From Candidatus Pacearchaeota archaeon (GTDB lineage Archaea; Nanobdellota; Nanobdellia; Pacearchaeales; GW2011-AR1), in the NCBI GenBank assembly GCA_003693875.1, contig RFLO01000012.1, forward strand, positions 1 through 23,305: a stretch of DNA of 23,305 bases. The letters are read 5' to 3'. The notes beneath the pieces are model-generated. The model was not told where the DNA came from. It was given only the letters and a program-made list of their open reading frames with translations, and did no database searches. The position numbers were made by a program, and so were the translations under genes. Numbering within the stretch: position 1 is the stretch's first letter; each line of letters starts with the position of its first letter. Below are positions 13,250 through 20,046 of this stretch, piece after piece.

Positions 13250-14448
13250 CGAAGAGCTTCTGCTACATTGATTCTTGAGGCACGAATTGCAGGCATAACC
13301 CCCGATATTGCACCAGTGAAAACGGCGAAAACGATGCATCCAAAGAAAAGGGATGGCGGAAAGCTTGGAAAAAGAAATCCCCACCCAAGGCTTTTAAGCA
13401 GGCTTCCGGCAGATTTTGAAATCACAAAGCCGACAAGAACGCCAAGAATACCACCAATGAGCCCAAGAAAACCAGACTCAAAAAGAAATATCCAGAAAAC
13501 ATAAGAGTTTTTTGCCCCAACAGCCTTGATAGTTCCAATTTCCCTTATTCTCTCAATTACTGAAGTAACCATCGTATTGGCGGTGTTTACTGCGGAAACA
13601 AAGACAGAAATAAGTGCAATGAGGATAACGAAGCCAACGATTATGTTAAGAACCTTAAAGTAAGAGCTCACAAGCTCATCAAAGGATTTAACAAAAAAGT
13701 CTTCTTCTCCTTTTTTTTGCTCACGGACATCACGCAACCTTCGTTCAATGCTCTCTATTGATGCATCAATCTCCTTTGGTTCAACACGCGCCACAATCCA
13801 ACCGTAAGAGTTGTTTTTATCTGGAAAGATTTTGCTAATGTCTTTTTCATTGATGTAAATATTTGAATCGTCCTGTGGGTTGCCAACGGATTTTAGGAAT
13901 CCAACAACACGCACCTCTACACCCCTTATTTCTAATTTATCGTTTAGTTTAATCGGCTGGGAGAAAATTTTATCAGCAACGCGATAGTTGTGCCCAAGAA
14001 TCACTTTTCTGGAATCTGTCCCTTTAAGTAGCCGTCCATCTTCTAATTCAAGCCCCATAGTTTCGAAAAGCAGGGGTTTTTTAGGGTCAAATCCAACAAC
14101 AAATGCAAATTTTTTCTCTTTCCTAAAAGAAACATCTGCAACCTTGAAATATGCTCCGGACGCTTCAATTACTCCTCTGCTTTTTCTGACAGCTCTAAGG
14201 TCTTTTTCTTCAAGACGAAATGTTTCGTCAAGCCCAGGAGCCCCGATACCTTTTGCCTGCACAATCACCTTGTCTGCCGCAGACGAGCCAACAATCCCTT
14301 CAACATAATTGTAGAGTCCAAGACCAAAACTTACAAAAATAAAAATTGTCGCAATACCGATAAAAATTGAAATAATTGTAAGAAGGCTTCTTGTCTTTTT
14401 TCTAAAAACATTCCGAATAGAATAGGTAATCACTTCTTTTCCTATCAT
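13240..14448 (-). CDS. ABC transporter permease, MacB/LolE (FtsX) family
   Basis: This 402-residue protein has the MacB/FtsX topology: an N-terminal amphipathic part and TM1 (SLLTIISIFIGIATIFIFV), a large extracytoplasmic core domain of about 200 residues, then three membrane segments. The FtsX signature appears in VNTANTMVTSVIERIREIGTIKAVGAK and the C terminus ends PAIRASRINVAEALRYE. Such permeases do not carry small solutes across; in characterised systems they convert cytoplasmic ATP hydrolysis into movements of the outer domain, for lipoprotein release, peptide export or signalling. It is coupled to the upstream permease by an ATGA overlap, and the pair probably forms a heterodimer with the ATPase at 16482. 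Confidence 0.9.
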   Translation of the reverse strand: MIGKEVITYSIRNVFRKKTRSLLTIISIFIGIATIFIFVSFGLGLYNYVEGIVGSSAADKVIVQAKGIGAPGLDETFRLEEKDLRAVRKSRGVIEASGAYFKVADVSFRKEKKFAFVVGFDPKKPLLFETMGLELEDGRLLKGTDSRKVILGHNYRVADKIFSQPIKLNDKLEIRGVEVRVVGFLKSVGNPQDDSNIYINEKDISKIFPDKNNSYGWIVARVEPKEIDASIESIERRLRDVREQKKGEEDFFVKSFDELVSSYFKVLNIIVGFVILIALISVFVSAVNTANTMVTSVIERIREIGTIKAVGAKNSYVFWIFLFESGFLGLIGGILGVLVGFVISKSAGSLLKSLGWGFLFPSFPPSLFFGCIVFAVFTGAISGVMPAIRASRINVAEALRYE

Positions 14449-15659
14449 GCTCTTAGAGCCTCCACAGGATTTTGTTTTGAAGCGCGCATAGCTGGCACGA
14501 CTCCTGCGACAGCACCAATAACAAAGCTTCCAAGAAGAGACATGCCAATAAGCAGGAAGTCAATATCTGGACCAAGGCTTGTGCCTATAAAATGATTTAT
14601 TGCATAAGTTCCCACAAACCCAACAAAAATTCCGAAAACAACTCCTGCAACCCCCCCAACAAAACCAAGCAGCCCAGACTCAATGAGGAATTGGAAGAAT
14701 ATTTGGAGGTTTTGAGCCCCAATTGCCTTCATTATTCCAATTTCCCGACGCCTTTCAAGTACTGAAGTAGTCATCGTGTTTACAATCCCAACAGCCCCGA
14801 CAAAGACGGAAATCAACGCAATAACTGTAACAAAAATGGAAACGCCGTTTAAAATTTTCTTTACACTTTCAAGAGCAGCTTTAGGGGTTGAAACCACAAA
14901 ATCCTCATTTCCTTTTTTGACATTTCTCCTTTTGCGCATTACTTTCTCAATTTCTTCTTCAGCCCGACTTATATCCTCTTTTCTTTTAACCTTTGCTACG
15001 ATGATGTCAACTTTGTCGCCATAGTCGGATATCTCCCTTAGTTTTTCCTCATTCATCATAATGGCATTATCCCATATGAAGCTCCCCTTTTTTTTCAAGA
15101 TGCCAACTACCTCAAATTTTTCTCCAGAAATTATTAGCTTCTCACCAACATTAACTGGCCTTTCAAAATCGTCTTTTCCGCTGAAAAAATTGTATCCAAC
15201 AACCACTTTGTTTGTGTCTCCATCTTTAAGGAATCTTCCCTTTTCAATTTTAAAGTCAAGGGCAGAGTATGCAAATTTTCTTTTTTCCCCGTCTGGAACG
15301 GAGTAGACAAGGCCAATATGTGTTTTTTTCCCAAACTTAATCTTCTGAGTTGTTGCAAGCCTTCCGAATGCATAGTCTATAAGAGAAATTTTTTCTATGG
15401 CCTTTACATCGTCTTTATTTAAAGGATCTGATACGCCCATTCCCGGGGGACCCGCACCTGAAACCCCCCCGGCACGAACGCTTATGACCTCCGTAGAGCT
15501 TATTCCAAATTGGGCAGAAACAGCCATCCTTAGAGCAGTGCCAAGGCTAATAAGGGAAACTACGGCAGCAATTCCAATAAAAACGCCAAGGAGAGTAAGC
15601 CAGGACCTAACACCCCTATGCTTCAAGTTCTTTAGTGCGAGATTAAGGTAGTCTTTCAT
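14445..15659 (-). CDS. ABC transporter permease, MacB/LolC (FtsX) family
   Basis: This 404-residue relative of the next gene has TM1 at SWLTLLGVFIGIAAVVSLISL and an extracytoplasmic domain with a glycine/proline-rich insertion near its start (VSGAGPPGMGVSDP). The FtsX segment VNTMTTSVLERRREIGIMKAIGA and final helix with PAMRASKQNPVEALRA follow. The ATG at 15659 has an A/T-rich TATA-like stretch about 25 nt upstream on the minus strand, inside the region shared with the divergent protease gene. It heads a two-gene permease operon; the ATPase is separated from it by the protease gene on the other strand, which is unusual for this transporter type. Confidence 0.9.
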   Translation of the reverse strand: MKDYLNLALKNLKHRGVRSWLTLLGVFIGIAAVVSLISLGTALRMAVSAQFGISSTEVISVRAGGVSGAGPPGMGVSDPLNKDDVKAIEKISLIDYAFGRLATTQKIKFGKKTHIGLVYSVPDGEKRKFAYSALDFKIEKGRFLKDGDTNKVVVGYNFFSGKDDFERPVNVGEKLIISGEKFEVVGILKKKGSFIWDNAIMMNEEKLREISDYGDKVDIIVAKVKRKEDISRAEEEIEKVMRKRRNVKKGNEDFVVSTPKAALESVKKILNGVSIFVTVIALISVFVGAVGIVNTMTTSVLERRREIGIMKAIGAQNLQIFFQFLIESGLLGFVGGVAGVVFGIFVGFVGTYAINHFIGTSLGPDIDFLLIGMSLLGSFVIGAVAGVVPAMRASKQNPVEALRA

Positions 15660-15711
15660 TTATTAAAAAGAAATTACCTCTTTTTTAATTTATGTTTATT
15701 AACCGAAAAAC

Positions 15712-15719
15712 CTTTAAAG
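15712..15719 (+). promoter_or_regulatory. TATA box supporting the later start of the Lon-type protease
   Basis: CTTTAAAG is centred about 24 nt before the ATG at 15740. A second candidate (TTAAAAA around 15663-15669) would suit the ATG at 15692, so two starts may be used. Confidence 0.4.
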
Positions 15720-15739
15720 CATATGACGATGAAATTTTT

Positions 15740-16513
15740 ATGAGAAGCAGAACATTGCTTTTCATATTGCTTTTGGCAATGGTGATAAATCTTGCTAGTC
15801 TTTTCTATACCTATTCTTTGCTGGATGAAAAAATTGAGAGCCTAAGGCCAAAAGTTGTTAAAAAATCTCTGGAAGTAGAATCTAAACCATTTCAAGTAGT
15901 TGAAAAATCGATTCCAATAGTAGCCGTATCAAGCGAGGGAAAAGGGGTCGTAAGCAACCTAAAAGTAAAAATAATTCCTGGGAACAATAATGTTTTGATA
16001 AACACAAACCCGTTTCTTGAAGCAGATATCCAATATTCCGCCAACAAAGCAGTAGCCGTTGCAAAATTAAACTCAGATTATGACTATGACAAAGACTTTA
16101 TTTTTGATTTTGAAGCAAAAGGAGCCCAGTTAATCGGTGGCGAAAGTGCAGGTGCGGCAATAGCAATTGTGACAATGGCAGCGTTACAGGGAAAAGCGAT
16201 AAAAAATGATTCAGTAATTACCGGCACAATTAACCCCGACGGTTCGATAGGGCGTATTGGAGGGGTAATGGAAAAGGCAAAAGCTGTAGCCGATGCAGGC
16301 TATAAATACTTTCTTGTTCCAAAGGGGCAGGCAAAAGTTACCTATTATGAAAAACAGGTGGTAAAAGAACCTTTTGGATTTGGCTTTGAAATTCTCAATA
16401 CTCGTTATATTCCAAAGAAAATAGACCTCAAAAAAATTGCAAAGTCAGAGTGGGGTCTTGAGGTAGTTGAGGTTTCAAATATCAACGAAGCCGCCCCCTA
16501 CTTCTTCGCCTAG
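15740..16513 (+). CDS. Membrane-anchored Lon-type (S16) serine protease without ATPase domain
   Basis: This protein has 257 residues from the ATG at 15740; a 16-residue longer form from 15692 is possible. One N-terminal membrane anchor (LLFILLLAMVINLASLFYTY) is followed by a short linker and a Lon proteolytic domain. The Ser-Lys dyad is visible as Ser136 in GGESAGAA and Lys179 in GGVMEKAKA. Their spacing of 43 residues equals that of E. coli Lon (S679-K722). No AAA+ module is present, so unfolding must come from elsewhere or substrates must be already flexible. If the N-in topology holds, the protease domain faces outside. It lies between the permease and ATPase genes and overlaps the ATPase gene tail-to-tail by 32 bases, suggesting a role in the same envelope process. 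Confidence 0.85.
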   Translation: MRSRTLLFILLLAMVINLASLFYTYSLLDEKIESLRPKVVKKSLEVESKPFQVVEKSIPIVAVSSEGKGVVSNLKVKIIPGNNNVLINTNPFLEADIQYSANKAVAVAKLNSDYDYDKDFIFDFEAKGAQLIGGESAGAAIAIVTMAALQGKAIKNDSVITGTINPDGSIGRIGGVMEKAKAVADAGYKYFLVPKGQAKVTYYEKQVVKEPFGFGFEILNTRYIPKKIDLKKIAKSEWGLEVVEVSNINEAAPYFFA

Positions 16514-17198
16514 TTCGCGTAACCTTTTCTATTCTTCCATCACGAAGCCAGTAAACAATATCTGCGTGCTTTATTGCAAGGTTCTGATCGTGAGTTACCA
16601 ACACAATTGTTTTGCCTTCCTTGTTTAGTTTCTCAATAAAATGAATGACAATATCTCCTGTTTTTGTATCAAGGTTTCCGGTGGGCTCATCAGCAAGTAT
16701 GACTTCAGGATCATTTGCAAGGCTTCTGGCTATAGCAACCCTTTGCATTTGCCCTCCTGAAAGTTGGTTTGGAAAATGGCCCATTCGGTCTCCGAGGCCA
16801 ACAAGTCGCAAAAGTCGTGCAGCAACTTCTTTCCTTTTCTTAACGCTGGCTCCCTGAAACATCATTGGAAGCATAACGTTTTCAAGCGCTGTCAGGTTTG
16901 GAATAAGGTTAAATGACTGGAATATGAAGCCAATTTTCTTTCCACGAATCTGGGCAAGTTTAGACTCACTCATTTTTGATATGTCCTGTCCATCAAGAAA
17001 TATTCTTCCCTTGGTTGGAACGTCGAGACTTCCAACAAGATTCATACAGGTTGATTTGCCGGATCCACTTGGGCCCATTATTGCAACAAACTCGCCACGA
17101 TTAACAACGATGCTCACTCCATCAAGTGCCTTAACCACTACAGAGCCCATATGGTAAAATTTTGAAACCTTCTCCAACCTTATGACTTCATCTTTCAT
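16482..17198 (-). CDS. ABC transporter ATP-binding protein, LolD/MacB type
   Basis: This 238-residue cytoplasmic ATPase has all the core motifs: Walker A GPSGSGKST (42-50), Q-loop at FQSFNLIPNLTALENV, signature LSGGQMQRVAIARSLA, Walker B VILADEPTGNLD and switch histidine in LVTHDQN. The sequence style (DGVSIVVNRGEFVAIMGPSG, PTKGRIFLDGQDISKMSE) is that of LolD/MacB ATPases, which pair with FtsX-type permeases such as those at 13240 and 14445. TTATAAAT lies about 27 nt before the ATG. The unusually arginine-rich C terminus (TRTRRRSRGRLR) is encoded in the 32-base overlap with the protease gene and is probably a by-product of that overlap. Confidence 0.93.
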   Translation of the reverse strand: MKDEVIRLEKVSKFYHMGSVVVKALDGVSIVVNRGEFVAIMGPSGSGKSTCMNLVGSLDVPTKGRIFLDGQDISKMSESKLAQIRGKKIGFIFQSFNLIPNLTALENVMLPMMFQGASVKKRKEVAARLLRLVGLGDRMGHFPNQLSGGQMQRVAIARSLANDPEVILADEPTGNLDTKTGDIVIHFIEKLNKEGKTIVLVTHDQNLAIKHADIVYWLRDGRIEKVTRTRRRSRGRLR

Positions 17199-17221
17199 AA
17201 AAGGCTTAAAGAAAAAAGAGG

Positions 17222-17229
17222 TTATAAAT
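17222..17229 (-). promoter_or_regulatory. TATA box of the ABC ATPase gene
   Basis: TTATAAAT at 17222-17229 (ATTTATAA on the transcribed-sense minus strand) is centred 27 nt upstream of the ATG at 17198. Confidence 0.5.
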
Positions 17230-17257
17230 CTACCTTCTTTTAGCCGGCCCCATAAAG

Positions 17258-17265
17258 TTTAAATA
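17258..17265 (+). promoter_or_regulatory. TATA box of rpoN
   Basis: TTTAAATA is centred about 25 nt before the ATG at 17287, so rpoN appears to have its own promoter and a leaderless mRNA. Confidence 0.5.
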
Positions 17266-17286
17266 GCCTACCCTTTCCTAAATTTT

Positions 17287-17484
17287 ATGATAATCCCAAT
17301 AAGATGCTTTAGTTGCGGAAAGCCAATTGCCCATCTTTACGAAAAGTTTAAGGAAGGGCAGAAAAGCGGGAAATCAAATAAGGAGATTCTCGATGAGTTA
17401 GGGCTTGAAAGATACTGTTGCAGAAGCATGTTCCTTGGACAATCTGATACGCTCGAACTCGTAAACAAATTCAAAAAATTCTAA
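17287..17484 (+). CDS. rpoN: DNA-directed RNA polymerase subunit Rpo10 (N)
   Basis: This 65-residue Rpb10 homolog has MIIPIRCFSCGKPI with Cys7 and Cys10, a helical linker, and Cys44-Cys45 in LERYCCRSMF, the atypical zinc site of this subunit. It supports the Rpo3-Rpo11 platform. In many archaea it follows uS9 in the operon seen here at 7619-12038, but in this genome it stands alone with its own TATA box. Its stop overlaps the convergent unknown gene by four bases. This is not the bacterial sigma-54 factor also named rpoN. Confidence 0.95.
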   Translation: MIIPIRCFSCGKPIAHLYEKFKEGQKSGKSNKEILDELGLERYCCRSMFLGQSDTLELVNKFKKF

Positions 17485-17822
17485 GTAGCTAAGAGTTCTT
17501 CAATTTCTTCACAGATTATCTGAGCCCTTCTGCGGTAATTTTCATTTTCAAGTTCTGGAAGTCTCCTGGGGGATATATAAGGGTAACTTGCAAACATCTC
17601 AACTTTTCCACCCCGTATAAGAACCCTTCCCTTGTACTCCGGAAATTCATCTGGTTGATTATTAGGTCCTAAAATTTCGTATCTAAGTTTTAAATCTCCG
17701 GGTTCTTCAAATCCCCTCCAATAAAGAGGGTCATTACATAACGCAAGAGAAATTTTAATCCCTTCTTCACCGACCTCTTTTTCAAGGCGCTTTGAGCCGC
17801 GCACAGTCAATGGAAACTCCAT
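17481..17822 (-). CDS. Hypothetical protein
   Basis: This protein has 113 residues from the ATG at 17822. The frame is open to 17915, but the upstream part lies in the 5S rRNA gene, and TATA sequence CTTATAAAT sits about 26 nt before the ATG at 17822, so the short form is preferred. It is a mixed alpha/beta, soluble, rather acidic protein with no signal peptide, starting FPLTVRGSKRLEKEVGEEG and ending in a charged helix (RRRAQIICEEIEELLAT). The central FPEYKGRVLIRGGKVEMF looks like a beta hairpin. I do not recognise a family. Confidence 0.6.
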   Translation of the reverse strand: MEFPLTVRGSKRLEKEVGEEGIKISLALCNDPLYWRGFEEPGDLKLRYEILGPNNQPDEFPEYKGRVLIRGGKVEMFASYPYISPRRLPELENENYRRRAQIICEEIEELLAT

Positions 17823-17843
17823 CAAAGATAGTCTTTCTTGGAA

Positions 17844-17851
17844 TTTATAAG
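17844..17851 (-). promoter_or_regulatory. TATA box of the gene at 17481-17822
   Basis: The minus-strand CTTATAAAT is centred about 26 nt upstream of the ATG at 17822 and just downstream of the 5S rRNA 3' end. Confidence 0.45.
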
Positions 17852-17868
17852 TTTTATTAATTAAAAGT

Positions 17869-17976
17869 AGACAGCTTCGTGCTTTCCCATCGTATGACAG
17901 TACCGGCACGAACACAGCCCGCTTAACTTCTGAGTTCGGAATGGGATCAGGTGTTTCCGGACTGCTATGGCCGTCC
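17869..17976 (-). rRNA. rrf: 5S ribosomal RNA
   Basis: The minus strand carries the conserved 5S core: CGGCCATAGCAG near the 5' end, then CACCTGATCCCATTCCGAAC, TCAGAAGTTAAGC and CGATGGGAAAGC. The terminal helix GGACGGC (5') pairs with GCTGTCT (3') with G-U pairs, setting ends near 17976 and 17869; one more T-A pair could extend each by a base. About 108-110 nt is slightly short for 5S. It is not adjacent to 16S or 23S genes in this window but follows three tRNAs on the same strand, with a TATA-like element of its own. Confidence 0.9.
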
Positions 17977-17994
17977 AGTTTTCTAAAAAGAGCA

Positions 17995-18006
17995 TACTTT
18001 TTAAGC
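17995..18006 (-). promoter_or_regulatory. TATA box of the 5S rRNA gene
   Basis: The minus-strand GCTTAAAAAGTA is centred about 24 nt upstream of the 5S rRNA 5' end. Confidence 0.45.
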
Positions 18007-18023
18007 TTTACTCAATAGGCTGA

Positions 18024-18099
18024 CGCTCCGGACAGGATTCGAACCTGCGACCCCTTCCTTAGGAGGGAAGTGCTCTAATCCAGACTGAGCTACCGGAGC
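18024..18099 (-). tRNA. tRNA-Arg, anticodon CCU
   Basis: This 76-nt tRNA has a perfect acceptor stem GCTCCGG/CCGGAGC and discriminator G. The D stem is GCTC/GAGC, the anticodon stem CTTCC/GGAAG has loop CTCCTAA (CCT at 34-36), and the T arm is GCAGG-TTCGAAT-CCTGT. It reads AGG. CCA is not encoded. One base separates it from tRNA-Leu(UAG) upstream, so the two are surely in one transcript. Confidence 0.96.
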
Positions 18100-18100
18100 A

Positions 18101-18183
18101 TGAGGGGAGGAGGATTCGAACCCCCGTAGGCAAGAGCCACCAGGTCCTAAGCCTGGCCCGTTTGACCACTCCGGCATCCCCTC
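18101..18183 (-). tRNA. tRNA-Leu, anticodon UAG (type II)
   Basis: This 83-nt class II tRNA has acceptor GAGGGGA/TCCCCTC, discriminator A, anticodon stem CCAGG/CCTGG with loop CTTAGGA (TAG at 34-36) and a long variable arm. The T arm GGGGG-TTCGAAT-CCTCC is the same as in the tRNA-Leu at 8786. The D arms are also nearly identical, so the two are close relatives differing mainly in the acceptor, anticodon and variable arms. Confidence 0.96.
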
Positions 18184-18205
18184 CTAACTTTATCGGCAAA
18201 GAAAG

Positions 18206-18215
18206 CTATAAAAAG
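18206..18215 (-). promoter_or_regulatory. TATA box of the tRNA-Leu/tRNA-Arg unit
   Basis: The minus-strand CTTTTTATAG is centred about 28 nt upstream of the tRNA-Leu 5' end and lies in the 40-nt spacer after tRNA-Gly. Confidence 0.45.
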
Positions 18216-18223
18216 ATATCGAA

Positions 18224-18294
18224 TGCGCGGGCCGGGACTCGAACCCGGGTCACAAGCTTGGAAGGCTCGTATTCTGCCACTAAACTACCCACGC
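18224..18294 (-). tRNA. tRNA-Gly, anticodon UCC
   Basis: This 71-nt tRNA has acceptor GCGTGGG/CCCGCGC with one G-U pair, discriminator A, and anticodon stem CGAGC/GCTTG with loop CTTCCAA (TCC at 34-36). The T arm is CCGGG-TTCGAGT-CCCGG. The short D loop and overall sequence are typical of glycine tRNAs. It lies 13 nt downstream of the pcm stop on the same strand. Confidence 0.96.
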
Positions 18295-18307
18295 ACAAAA
18301 CCACCTA

Positions 18308-18961
18308 TCAAGGCGAGGTTTTAAATTTTGCGAATCCTAATTTGCCGCGCAATGGAACAAAGACAAAATCCCCAAACTCTTCTTCCTCAATTTCGCCACT
18401 TTCCAGCTTAGAGAAACGATACATTTTTTGGTAGTCCCCATAATCTACCGGAGCAACAAGAATTCCACCTAACCTTAATTGGGGAAAAATCCCTTCAACA
18501 GTTTCCCGCGGACTTGCCGCAGTTATAATTATGCGGTCATAAGGCGCCTCTTTTTTATATCCAACAGAACCATCGCCAAAAATAACCTCAACATTTTCAA
18601 AATGCTCAAGATTTTTCTTAGCAAATTCAAAGAGTTCTTTTATTATCTCAATTGTAAAGACCTTACCCTTGGGTTGAACAAGGTGCCCAAGTATCGCGGC
18701 TTGGTATCCGCTTCCGGAGCCAATTTCAAGAATTTTTTGGTCCTTATTTGGCTTGAGCAATTTAGTCATTATTGCAACAGTTGTTGGTTGGCTGATTGTC
18801 TGGCCACAAAAAAGCTTAAGTGCAGAGTCAACATATGCATAAGGTTTTTGCTCTTCGGGTAAAAAATCTTCTCGCTTAACTTTGAGAAAAGCCTCAATAA
18901 TCCGCTCGTCGTGAACAATCTCGTTTTCTTTCCAAAATCTTAGGAGCTCTTCAATTCCCAT
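18308..18961 (-). CDS. pcm: Protein-L-isoaspartate O-methyltransferase
   Basis: This 217-residue SAM-dependent enzyme methylates L-isoaspartyl residues to start repair of aged proteins. The family-specific substrate loop GQTISQPTTVAIMTKLL is present, followed by the SAM motif ILEIGSGSGYQAAIL, the acidic end of strand 2 (VFTIEI), and DRIIITAASP and LVAPV further on. Full length is normal for archaeal PCMT. A TATA-like GTTATTAATC is centred 25 nt before the ATG. It precedes the tRNA-Gly/Leu/Arg-5S group on the same strand and diverges from secF. Confidence 0.95.
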   Translation of the reverse strand: MGIEELLRFWKENEIVHDERIIEAFLKVKREDFLPEEQKPYAYVDSALKLFCGQTISQPTTVAIMTKLLKPNKDQKILEIGSGSGYQAAILGHLVQPKGKVFTIEIIKELFEFAKKNLEHFENVEVIFGDGSVGYKKEAPYDRIIITAASPRETVEGIFPQLRLGGILVAPVDYGDYQKMYRFSKLESGEIEEEEFGDFVFVPLRGKLGFAKFKTSP

Positions 18962-18980
18962 AAAACGAGAAGCACAACAA

Positions 18981-18990
18981 GATTAATAAC
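18981..18990 (-). promoter_or_regulatory. TATA box of pcm
   Basis: The minus-strand GTTATTAATC is centred about 25 nt upstream of the ATG at 18961. Confidence 0.4.
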
Positions 18991-19003
18991 ATTTTTGAAA
19001 AGA

Positions 19004-19010
19004 TTTAAAA
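19004..19010 (+). promoter_or_regulatory. TATA box of the secF-secD operon
   Basis: TTTAAAA is centred about 26 nt upstream of the secF ATG at 19033, in the 71-bp region shared with divergent pcm. Confidence 0.45.
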
Positions 19011-19032
19011 CTAAACATTTTCTTCTTCAACT

Positions 19033-20046
19033 ATGGAATTTGAAAAGTGGTACAACAAGAATTATCGAAAACTTTTAATTTTGCCAGCAATCGTCCTCGC
19101 AATTGCAATTATTTACATAATCGTTTTTTCGATTCATAATGGAGATGCGATAAGAAAGGATGTTTCACTTACAGGCGGAACGACAATTTCTGTTGTAACA
19201 GGGAAGCCAGTAGAGGAATTAAAATCCTTTTTGAAGGGAAAGATTTCAGATTTTTCAGTAAAGGCAATATCGGATAACTCAGGAAGGCAAATTGAGCTTT
19301 CAGTCATTGTAAAGGAGGAAGATACAGAAAAACTAAAACAACTTTTAGGAGAGTTTATAGGGGAGGAATTAAATCAGGAAAACTCCTCGATTGAAACAAC
19401 CAGCGCATCACTTTCAAAAGAATTTTACAAGCAGGTAATAACTGCTGTTATTTTGGCTTTTTTCTGGATGTCAGCAGTAGTTTTTGTAATCTTTGCTAAG
19501 GGAAAGGGCATAAAGGCAAAGGTAATCTTTGTTAATATCCTGTTTGGGTTCTTTCTTGGCAACTTTTTCTTTACAATCAATAAGTTAGCATCAGCTGCAA
19601 TTTTTTTAGCTTTTGCTTATTATCTTATCAGAACATACATCAGGTTCTCTGTTCCGGCTTTTGCCGTAATTCTCTCCGCTTTCGCAGACATAGTTATGAC
19701 ACTTGCAGTAGTAGATTTAATTGGGATGAAAGTTTCAACGGCAGGAATAGTCGCATTTCTTATGCTCATAGGATACTCTGTAGATACAGATATTCTCTTG
19801 ACGACCCGACTCCTTGGAAAAAGGGAAGAAACAAACAAGGCGCTATTTAAGGCGTTTAAAACAGGAGTAACGATGACTCTAACATCAATTGCAGCAGTTG
19901 TAGCCGCTTTGTTTGCCGTTTACTCATTTGGAACAGCACTTAATCAGATTTTAACAATTCTTCTAATCGGGCTTGTATTCGATTTGTTTAACACCTGGAT
20001 TACAAACGCATCAATGATTAAATGGTATGTAGAGGTGAAAAAATGA
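19033..20046 (+). CDS. secF: Protein-export membrane protein SecF
   Basis: This 337-residue polytopic protein has TM1 at LLILPAIVLAIAIIYIIVF, then an extracytoplasmic domain starting after DVSLTGGTTISV (the SecF counterpart of the D1 motif). Five further membrane segments follow, with the characteristic LIGYSVDTDILLTTRLLGKR and ALFKAFKTGVTMTLTSIAA. With SecD it helps pull exported proteins through SecYE using the ion gradient. The secF-then-secD order, the reverse of the bacterial one, is usual in archaea. Its TGA stop overlaps the secD ATG (ATGA), giving tight stoichiometric coupling. Confidence 0.95.
   Translation: MEFEKWYNKNYRKLLILPAIVLAIAIIYIIVFSIHNGDAIRKDVSLTGGTTISVVTGKPVEELKSFLKGKISDFSVKAISDNSGRQIELSVIVKEEDTEKLKQLLGEFIGEELNQENSSIETTSASLSKEFYKQVITAVILAFFWMSAVVFVIFAKGKGIKAKVIFVNILFGFFLGNFFFTINKLASAAIFLAFAYYLIRTYIRFSVPAFAVILSAFADIVMTLAVVDLIGMKVSTAGIVAFLMLIGYSVDTDILLTTRLLGKREETNKALFKAFKTGVTMTLTSIAAVVAALFAVYSFGTALNQILTILLIGLVFDLFNTWITNASMIKWYVEVKK

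Noticed and set aside
17823..17915. 31-residue N-terminal extension of the unknown gene at 17481
   Set aside because: It runs into the 5S rRNA gene, and a TATA box supports the start at 17822.
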